From positions 1 to 64,000 of the forward strand of contig JAKPDL010000227.1 in NCBI GenBank assembly GCA_029552825.1: a DNA stretch of 64,000 bases, given 5' to 3'. Position 1 is the first letter of the stretch; every line of letters begins with the position of its first letter. A program made the position numbers and the translations under genes. This DNA is from Bacteroidota bacterium (GTDB taxonomy: Bacteria > Bacteroidota > Bacteroidia > Bacteroidales > VadinHA17). This document shows positions 55,808-64,000 of this stretch, piece by piece. The notes beneath the pieces are model-generated. The model was not told the origin of the DNA, did no database searches, and saw nothing but the letters and a program-made list of their open reading frames with translations.

Positions 55808-56374
55808 TCAGTTTTTTATATATGCCGGATTATTAATCATTTCAAGATAATGTAATATATGGTCAAAATAATCGCTTATTTTTGAATTCTTGTTGAGATC
55901 AATCATCATATCAAACAGATATGAATTATTCCCTTCATTAAATAACCCAATTTTTAATGACGCCACTGACATGGCAGTGATATATTGAAGTGGAAGTAAA
56001 TCATTGAAATTTACATCTATCAGAACATCAAACCGGGTTTTTATAAAATTTTCTGCTTCCTCTGATGTGGGCAAATAAAAATAATTAAGATCATTTTTTT
56101 TCAAACAGGACAGATATCTGATGGCTGTTATGCGGTCGGGAAGAATTTTATCGGGATAATACCCTATTATTTTTACATCCACTCCTTTTTCCTGCATCTT
56201 CTGATGAAATTGTGCAAGATATTGAAAATCAGATGTTCGTGTGGCATCCCAGACAATACCGATTGATTTAACATCAGCCAGATTACCTTTGAATTTATTC
56301 CGTTTTATATCTCCTGCTCTTTTTCTGAGCAACGACATTCCTCTTTTAAGTCTTATTTTTCTGAACAATTCCAT
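55808..56374 (-). CDS. DUF6913-like conserved Bacteroidota protein
   Basis: The frame is open from 56434, but the ATG at 56374 (MELFRKIRLKRG, 188 residues) is preferred because the family starts there and the longer version overlaps ligA. It has a basic N-terminus, then IGIVWDATRTSDFQYLAQFH, VKIIGYYPDK and RFDVLIDVNFNDLLPLQYITA (core LIDVNFNDLLPLQYI). These fit the DUF6913 family, of unknown function and common in Bacteroidota. It precedes dapA. Confidence 0.7.
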   Translation of the reverse strand: MELFRKIRLKRGMSLLRKRAGDIKRNKFKGNLADVKSIGIVWDATRTSDFQYLAQFHQKMQEKGVDVKIIGYYPDKILPDRITAIRYLSCLKKNDLNYFYLPTSEEAENFIKTRFDVLIDVNFNDLLPLQYITAMSVASLKIGLFNEGNNSYLFDMMIDLNKNSKISDYFDHILHYLEMINNPAYIKN

Positions 56375-56426
56375 GTTGCAAACGTAACAGTTTTTTGCAA
56401 AAAGTATTTCATTCTTTTCGACAATA

Positions 56427-58460
<2,034 letters not shown>

Positions 58461-58466
58461 TTAAAT

Positions 58467-59594
58467 CTAATTCCATATTCCATCTATCTTTTTGCCACAC
58501 GATGGACATTTGCCATCAGTTATCTTGTTGAAATCTATCCGGTATCCTGTCCTTTTAATTACAGTAGTGTTGCACGAAGGACATCTGGTATCAGCCATTT
58601 CGTTCCCCGGTACGTTGCCAATATAAATATATTGTATTCCTTCTTCGGCAGCTATTTTTGCAGCCTGATTCAGAATGTTCAGCGGAGTAGGAGGTAACTG
58701 TTCGAGCTTGTAGACCGGATAAAATCTGCTGAAGTGTAATGGTGTTGAAGCAAAACCGTTCTTGTAAAGCCAGCGGCACATATTTCTTATTTCCTCAGGC
58801 TTGTCAGTCCAGGTTGGAACAATAAGGTTTGTAATTTCAAGCCATACACCATTGTCACGGTATATTTTAAGCGATTCAAGAACGGGCTGAAGTTTACCGC
58901 CCGATAACCTTAGATATGTGCTTTCACTGAAAGATTTAAGATCAATATTCGCAGCATCCAGCACTCCGCAGAGTTTTTCAAGAGGTTCTCTGTTTATGTA
59001 ACCATTCGACTTGAAAACATTTTTAATACCTGCTGCTTTTGCCAGTACTGCTGTATCGTACGAATATTCATAAAAGGAAACCGGCTCGGAATAAGTGTAA
59101 GCAATAGACTTGCATTTCAGATTCAGACACTCCTCAACAACCTTTTCAGGTGGTAACGTATAGTTCCTTGTCTTATCCGGACTGGTCTGGGATATAGACC
59201 AGTTCTGACAGTTTAAGCATGCAAGGTTGCAACCAGCTGTTGCAATGGAATATGCCCTTGTACCAGGGAAAAAGTGATAAAATGGTTTTTTCTCGATAGG
59301 GTCGATATTTACCGAACAGGGATTGCCGTAAGCCATCGTATAAAGTTTCGATTTGATAACTTTCCGATTATTGCATTTGCTTACTTCCCCTTCCTTCAAC
59401 TCACATTCATTTGGACATATCCTGCACATTATACCTCTTGGTGTTTCTTCCTGATACATTGCCAGTTTTAATCCGGTTTTCTGTTCAGAAAATGGATTTT
59501 CCCTGAGCATTTCCGGTGAAAAACAAACAAAACCAGCCGAAACAACTGAGCATCTTTTTAAAAACTCCCGCTTGCTTATTTTCCTCCCTTTCAT
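58467..59594 (-). CDS. amrS: AmmeMemoRadiSam system radical SAM enzyme (AmrS-like)
   Basis: A 375-residue radical SAM protein. The cluster motif CNLACLNC holds Cys122, Cys126 and Cys129. Ahead of it is a second Cys set (C57, C60, C64, C74 in MCRICPNEC...SKC), typical of AmrS. The C-terminus has zinc-ribbon-like pairs CPSC and CPSC. The N-terminus SKREFLKRCSVVSAG resembles a twin-arginine signal with Lys-Arg, so it may be exported or membrane-attached. The family always occurs with Memo and AMMECR1 proteins; both are encoded nearby. The reaction is unknown. It lies 20 bases from the membrane gene upstream. Confidence 0.88.
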   Translation of the reverse strand: MKGRKISKREFLKRCSVVSAGFVCFSPEMLRENPFSEQKTGLKLAMYQEETPRGIMCRICPNECELKEGEVSKCNNRKVIKSKLYTMAYGNPCSVNIDPIEKKPFYHFFPGTRAYSIATAGCNLACLNCQNWSISQTSPDKTRNYTLPPEKVVEECLNLKCKSIAYTYSEPVSFYEYSYDTAVLAKAAGIKNVFKSNGYINREPLEKLCGVLDAANIDLKSFSESTYLRLSGGKLQPVLESLKIYRDNGVWLEITNLIVPTWTDKPEEIRNMCRWLYKNGFASTPLHFSRFYPVYKLEQLPPTPLNILNQAAKIAAEEGIQYIYIGNVPGNEMADTRCPSCNTTVIKRTGYRIDFNKITDGKCPSCGKKIDGIWN

Positions 59595-59614
59595 ATTCCC
59601 TCCCTGTTTTTTAC

Positions 59615-62047
59615 TTAATATTTCTGAAACATTAATGCAAATATAAATCCTATGAAGATTAAACCGGATATTATCAGCATTGTATTTAGGGAACCTGCAA
59701 GAGGAACCGTAACCCCAGATATTGCTATAAATCCGAGGGCAGAACCTGCCAGATCGGAACTGTACACACCTGCAGGTGTTTGATTAGTACTCTCTGTTTC
59801 AGTCATGACCTTAAAGATGGAACCTGTAATAAACGAAGGTATCAAACTTATTACTAGTAAAATTGCAACTGCTACAGCAGGACTGTTCATTAAAATTATC
59901 CTGTTTATTATAACTCCAGTAATTAAATAAAAAGTCAATAGTATTAACATGGAATATTTTACATGTTTTTTCTCCGGGAAAAAAGGTTTTATCCATGCAC
60001 CTGCAGAAAGTCCGGCCATTATTGCAGCAATTACAAGTCCGGTCAAATGGTAAATATTACCTGCCGATGACTGAATGGACATCAGGATTAATATTTCAAA
60101 TCCAGCTAATGATGCTGCAGCAGAGTACATCGGAAAATTCACGGGTTTTATTGTAAATACAGGAAGGAAGAAAAGGATAAGCATAATAACAAATGCAGGA
60201 ACAATTTTCCCCAGGTCTCGAGTCAGATTATATGACTGAAAGTGAAAACATGCAATAGGACGTTTAATAGTGTTAATTTGTGTCTTATAATCAATTATGG
60301 AGAGGATCTCATTGGATTTCATTTTAATTAATTCATCATCCAGATAATCGGAGCTTACATAAATATTTTTTATTCCCCTTTTTTCGAGGAGAGAGCAAAT
60401 ATTTGTACTCAGCTCATTATCAGACGATATAAAATATAATTTATTACCTGCAACAGGAAGGATATTCTTAAATACAGATGCCAGAGTATTATAAATTACC
60501 GAATACAATGATGCCGACTGGTAGTTATAGTAATTTTCAGCTGACCCGGGTGTGCATGCGAATATTCCCCCATCGTTAAGCTTTTTCTTAACATTTTCAA
60601 AAAATTCTTTTGTATAGTACCGGTTAAGAAGGATTGTTGATGGGGGAGGGAGGATCATAATTACAATATCGAATTTTTCGTGGGTCTTTCTGATAAAACT
60701 GTATGCATCAACATTTTGTATAGCCATTATTTCTTTGCCGGGAAAATTTTCAGTCATAAAGGTTCTTACCAGTTCAGGATCTCTTTCAACGTAATATATT
60801 TTTTTCACATTATATTTCAGAATCTCATTTATACATGAGGATGGATCGCCTGAAATTAGGAGTATTTTTTCTGGGTTATCATGTTGAAGCATCGCATAAT
60901 GTATGTTTTCCTCCCGTTCAATTTCATCGTTTTTCCATCTGATAATACGGTGATTATAGTATGTTGATTCCTCTAACTCATATATTCCTTTTGTTATGTT
61001 GCCGTAAGGGGTGTCGGAAGAAGATTCTACATTTATTCCTTTTAGAAGAATCTGTCTGAAAAACTTGTCTGGACCCTGCCAGATGCTAACAAGTATTAAT
61101 ATAATACTTGCCGCTATTGAAATTAGTCTGATATTAAAATCAGGTTTGAAATACATCATTATGAGAAACAGCAGGAATATTATTACAGAAATTGCCAGGA
61201 TCTGATATGTATTTAGGATGCCTGATGTTAGCAGGGTAACAATAAGTCCTGCCGCAATTCCTCCTGTTGTCTCTATTGAAAATGATTTACCACTATTATA
61301 AATATAATTTTGTTTTGCGGCCGTCAATACTTTAATAAATACAAATCCAGAAACAAAGCAGAACGGGAAAAGCACAAGGATGTTAAATATTATGCTTGTA
61401 AGAAAGGAAGGTGTTTCACCAGGGTTGATATATAATCTGTGGAAAAGGATCATCATTATAAGAGAGAGAATAGGGCTGATAGCAAAAAAAGTATTTATTC
61501 TTTTCAGGTTATTAAATAATGATTTTCCTGCATAATATGAGCCTGCTGCAGAACTTATAAGCCATGATGCGAGAAAGGTCCCTGTTATCAATTCATATCC
61601 ACCTGAAATGTTAAGTATTTCTCTCATCAGCAATAACTGTACTGAAGAGCTCAGATATCCTATAAAGAACAGATTGGCGGCAAAATGTTTTGAAGTATAT
61701 GACTGTTTGTAAACAGGAATCTCTTCAGTTAGCGTCTTTTTGTAAGTGAACAGGTTTTTGAAATATGTGAGGTGCCACAGCAAATGAATTATCCCTGTAA
61801 AAGAGAACGCTATACCTGTCTCAACATGCCATCTGAGCAGGGAGTCAAAGAAACTGTTTTCCCATTTGTATGTTACTTTCAGAGCCAGGATGAGACCTGC
61901 TGATGCGGTTGTGATAAATGTTACCGCTAATATTAGATTCCATATTTTCCGGTGGTCGGCAAGGGAGAGAAAACCTGACTTATAAAAGAAATGACATATC
62001 AGATACAATACAAAAACTGCAGTCCCTGTACTTATTACATGATACAT
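59615..62047 (-). CDS. Multi-pass membrane protein with spermidine-synthase-like domain
   Basis: An 810-residue protein. The N-terminus has three hydrophobic segments (about 5-21, 37-57, 73-94) with several His residues (WHVETGIAF, HLLWHLTYF). A second membrane region (about 125-325, six segments) leads to a soluble Rossmann-like domain (about 340-570: PYGNITKGIYELEE, ILLISGDPSSCINEILKY, VYYVERDPELV-type, FDIVIMILPPPST) of spermine/spermidine-synthase fold. A third membrane block closes the protein. It lies between the two AmmeMemoRadiSam genes (6 and 20 bases away), so it is likely part of that operon. Whether the domain uses decarboxylated SAM is unknown. Confidence 0.7.
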   Translation of the reverse strand: MYHVISTGTAVFVLYLICHFFYKSGFLSLADHRKIWNLILAVTFITTASAGLILALKVTYKWENSFFDSLLRWHVETGIAFSFTGIIHLLWHLTYFKNLFTYKKTLTEEIPVYKQSYTSKHFAANLFFIGYLSSSVQLLLMREILNISGGYELITGTFLASWLISSAAGSYYAGKSLFNNLKRINTFFAISPILSLIMMILFHRLYINPGETPSFLTSIIFNILVLFPFCFVSGFVFIKVLTAAKQNYIYNSGKSFSIETTGGIAAGLIVTLLTSGILNTYQILAISVIIFLLFLIMMYFKPDFNIRLISIAASIILILVSIWQGPDKFFRQILLKGINVESSSDTPYGNITKGIYELEESTYYNHRIIRWKNDEIEREENIHYAMLQHDNPEKILLISGDPSSCINEILKYNVKKIYYVERDPELVRTFMTENFPGKEIMAIQNVDAYSFIRKTHEKFDIVIMILPPPSTILLNRYYTKEFFENVKKKLNDGGIFACTPGSAENYYNYQSASLYSVIYNTLASVFKNILPVAGNKLYFISSDNELSTNICSLLEKRGIKNIYVSSDYLDDELIKMKSNEILSIIDYKTQINTIKRPIACFHFQSYNLTRDLGKIVPAFVIMLILFFLPVFTIKPVNFPMYSAAASLAGFEILILMSIQSSAGNIYHLTGLVIAAIMAGLSAGAWIKPFFPEKKHVKYSMLILLTFYLITGVIINRIILMNSPAVAVAILLVISLIPSFITGSIFKVMTETESTNQTPAGVYSSDLAGSALGFIAISGVTVPLAGSLNTMLIISGLIFIGFIFALMFQKY

Positions 62048-62053
62048 TATCTG

Positions 62054-63559
62054 TTATTTCTTTTCTTCAAGCACCAGTGCTTCATAAACGTATAATTCTG
62101 CATCTTTCCATCCATCCCATCCAAGACCAGCTTTTTCACGGGAGGTATATCCAAGAAACTCCTCAACTGTCCATTTATTCTCTGTAGCCACCTGCGGAAG
62201 CATGGTACCTGATCTGAAGTCTTTTTTGATGTAAATGCCGTGTTTTCCGAGTATAATCTCGGAAATGTTGTTAATCCTTTTAAGAGGACCAAGCACAGAT
62301 ATTTCAATTTCAATTTTCTTGAATTCTTCCTTTGTCAGTGGCATAAAACGGGTGTCGTTGAAAGCCGATGCAATTGCCATCTGGTTTATGACTTCGTATA
62401 GGGGCTCTGACGAAACAAATCTGCCAATACATCCTCTTAGTTTTCCATCAATTCTGAGAGTAACAAAAGCTCCCAGGTTTCTCTTCAGTCCCGGAAGAAT
62501 CTCTGAAGGATTCAATACAAGTCTACGGTGTTCATTAAGCATTGTGGCAATTGAATTTCTGGCAATCTTGAACATCTGGTCAATTTCTTCCTGTGTAAAC
62601 TGCATTTCCTGCGACTGATTACCGGCTGGTTGTTTATTTTTCTGAACCTCTGCAAGGACTATTGCGTGGTAACCCACAACTTCTTCTTTATTGCCATACT
62701 GTGAATCGCCAGAATTACAGTAACTTATTTTTTTGAATACAAGGTTCGGGTCATTGTTCACAAGGTAGAGAAGCATCAACCCCGAAGTCCAGCCACACAT
62801 ACTTGTAGCAAGGTTCGGAATTCTTTTTGATGAGTTTTGTGAGAGAGTCTTTAAAAACAATTCAGGATCTTTTGATACTATCGCATCAGCTGTGGCATTA
62901 TCCACTTCTTTTGCTTCTTTATATGGTGGGTAGTGGGAGAAATCACTGCTGATAATGAAAAGGTTTTCCGGAGTAAACCATGGTCTTAAAGCTTCGGCAA
63001 TAGTTTTAATGGTATTTTTGTTATTTGTTCCAATAATTATTGGCACAATTTGCTGAAGGTTCTTGAAATAATATTGGATAAATGGAACTTGAACCTCAAG
63101 GCTATGTTCCTGAGAATGAGCATTTTCCTGAAACCTGAAAACGCTGTGCTCTTTTCGAAGTTTTTCTGCAATTTCCTTATTTACTGTAATCTTTCCAAGA
63201 GGAGTTAAAAAATCTCCCGTATAATAAACCGAGGCGCCTTCAAATGCCATAATATGGCTTGAGCCGATAAGAAAAATGTTTTTGAATTTACTATCTGCTG
63301 GTATTGTCGAAAATGCTGAAGCTGCCGTTCTACCTGAGTAAATATAACCAGCGTGGGGGACAATAATTGCTCTTACCTTTAATTTTTCTGGATACTTATC
63401 ACATGATGCAAACATTTGCTCGAGATCGCGAAGCAAAGTTTCACGGCTTGCCGGATAAAACCTTCCTGCTGCAGCAGGTTGACGATCTCCGGTTTTACTC
63501 TGGGAAAACATTTCCATTGTAAATAGTGTTGATATTAATATAATACACAAAAATCGCAT
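62054..63559 (-). CDS. Exported Memo-AMMECR1 fusion (AmmeMemoRadiSam proteins B and A)
   Basis: A 501-residue fusion. A signal peptide (about 1-19, ending MFSQ) precedes a Memo domain (about 25-310: AAAGRFYPAS, IIVPHAGYIYSGRTAASAF, SSDFSHYP, CGWTSG) with the conserved metal-like His set. A C-terminal AMMECR1 domain (about 325-500) has LRGCIGRF, SAFNDTRFMPLT and IEISVLGPL. Both partners with AmrS make the set complete. The signal peptide puts both domains outside the cytoplasm, unusual for these proteins. It is the first gene of the three-gene run. Confidence 0.9.
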   Translation of the reverse strand: MRFLCIILISTLFTMEMFSQSKTGDRQPAAAGRFYPASRETLLRDLEQMFASCDKYPEKLKVRAIIVPHAGYIYSGRTAASAFSTIPADSKFKNIFLIGSSHIMAFEGASVYYTGDFLTPLGKITVNKEIAEKLRKEHSVFRFQENAHSQEHSLEVQVPFIQYYFKNLQQIVPIIIGTNNKNTIKTIAEALRPWFTPENLFIISSDFSHYPPYKEAKEVDNATADAIVSKDPELFLKTLSQNSSKRIPNLATSMCGWTSGLMLLYLVNNDPNLVFKKISYCNSGDSQYGNKEEVVGYHAIVLAEVQKNKQPAGNQSQEMQFTQEEIDQMFKIARNSIATMLNEHRRLVLNPSEILPGLKRNLGAFVTLRIDGKLRGCIGRFVSSEPLYEVINQMAIASAFNDTRFMPLTKEEFKKIEIEISVLGPLKRINNISEIILGKHGIYIKKDFRSGTMLPQVATENKWTVEEFLGYTSREKAGLGWDGWKDAELYVYEALVLEEKK

Positions 63560-63632
63560 ATCGCTGCGCGGTTAAATTTGGTATTAAAATTACTAGAAAA
63601 AAATGAAAAATCCTTGAGATAAAAAGATTGTT

Positions 63633-64000
63633 CTAAACTAGAACCATTGACTCTTTTATGATTTCCCCTTTTTCGTCGGTACCGTATATTTTTATTCCTA
63701 TGCTGATTGTAGCCCCGCCAAGGACATCAATTACCGGACTGATTGCATCCTTAATGTCTTCAGTCTCCATATTGTCAAATTCTTCCACATTGAAATAGAG
63801 ATGAATATAGAGTATTTTATCAGGATCATCCACATGACTCAAAACCTTTACAATTTTGGCCAGCCATATCGAAGAGGCTGTGTTAAAATACTCAAGATTG
63901 AGCCTTAAATTTGTCACCTGTCTGGGATTCTTTGCATACTCCACTATCCAGTTGTATAGTGGTTCATATAAATCGGTTGCATTCTCAGGTATGGACCTTC
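63633..64000 (-). CDS. SiaC/DUF1987-family protein, 5' partial
   Basis: The minus-strand frame stays open beyond the GTG at 63944 to the window edge, reading SIPENATDLYEPLYNWIVEYAKNP, cut by the end. The true start is outside. The 122 visible residues fit DUF1987/SiaC, small regulatory phosphoproteins that act with SiaB-type kinases and SiaA-type phosphatases in partner-switching signalling. Asp/Glu-rich and Ser/Thr residues around NLRLNLEYFNTASSIWLAKI (the family phosphosite region) are present. Partners are not visible. Confidence 0.85.
   Translation of the reverse strand, partial: RSIPENATDLYEPLYNWIVEYAKNPRQVTNLRLNLEYFNTASSIWLAKIVKVLSHVDDPDKILYIHLYFNVEEFDNMETEDIKDAISPVIDVLGGATISIGIKIYGTDEKGEIIKESMVLV

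Overview
The window comes from a member of the phylum Bacteroidota, most likely an anaerobic Bacteroidales/Marinilabiliales-type organism. The evidence is the recurrent TAnnTTTG -7 promoter boxes, GldI-like FKBP lipoproteins beside NrnA, many lipoproteins with a Cys lipobox, an LptD-like outer-membrane assembly protein, AddAB-like helicase-nucleases, and the rpsF-rpsR-rplI order. The sequence is AT-rich. TAG, TAA and TGA all serve as ordinary stops.

Left end (1-2249): the 3' part of a gene for a long glycine/asparagine-rich repeat protein (tail-fibre or adhesin type), then a non-coding stretch with a strong hairpin and a 21-bp tandem repeat.

Accessory region (2250-15115): a tyrosine recombinase with an unusual HARP-like N-terminal extension is followed, in the same direction, by an integron-like cassette array. 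I find one attI-like crossover and seven attC-like imperfect inverted repeats. For cassettes 1-6 the first bases after the crossover are the reverse complement of the bases that open the repeat at the end of the same cassette, which is the signature of integron cassettes; the match is clear for 1-5 and weaker for 6-7. The numbering is: 1 = methyltransferase + DUF1848 radical-SAM-like pair; 2 = exported hypothetical; 3 = DUF2971; 4 = lipoprotein metalloprotease (broken by an in-frame TAG) + small lipoprotein; 5 = HEPN-like protein; 6 = McrA-type sRA-domain nuclease candidate; 7 = DUF4386-like membrane protein; 8 = a truncated exported protein. The array stops abruptly beside a tRNA-Val gene. 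The recombinase has XerD-like spacing and lacks the extra patch of classical IntI, so this is the best candidate for an undescribed system.

Core region (15126-64000): mostly housekeeping genes. These include mnmA; an addA-like / TIGR01212 radical SAM / addB-like operon; a pentapeptide-like repeat protein fused to a K+ channel pore, frameshifted exactly at a U UUU UUA heptamer; ribH; recF-dciA; ndk; nrnA with three FKBP lipoproteins; an RsmI-like methylase; an MBL-fold hydrolase; a sugar-active-enzyme-like protein fused to a formylglycine-generating-enzyme domain and split by an in-frame TAA; dnaA; an MCE protein and an amidase; an lptD-like gene; two RidA genes; the rpsF-rpsR-rplI operon; dnaX; a PAS histidine kinase plus response regulator; secA; dapA; ligA; and a complete AmmeMemoRadiSam set (radical SAM enzyme, membrane spermidine-synthase-like protein, exported Memo-AMMECR1 fusion). 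The right edge cuts a SiaC/DUF1987 gene.
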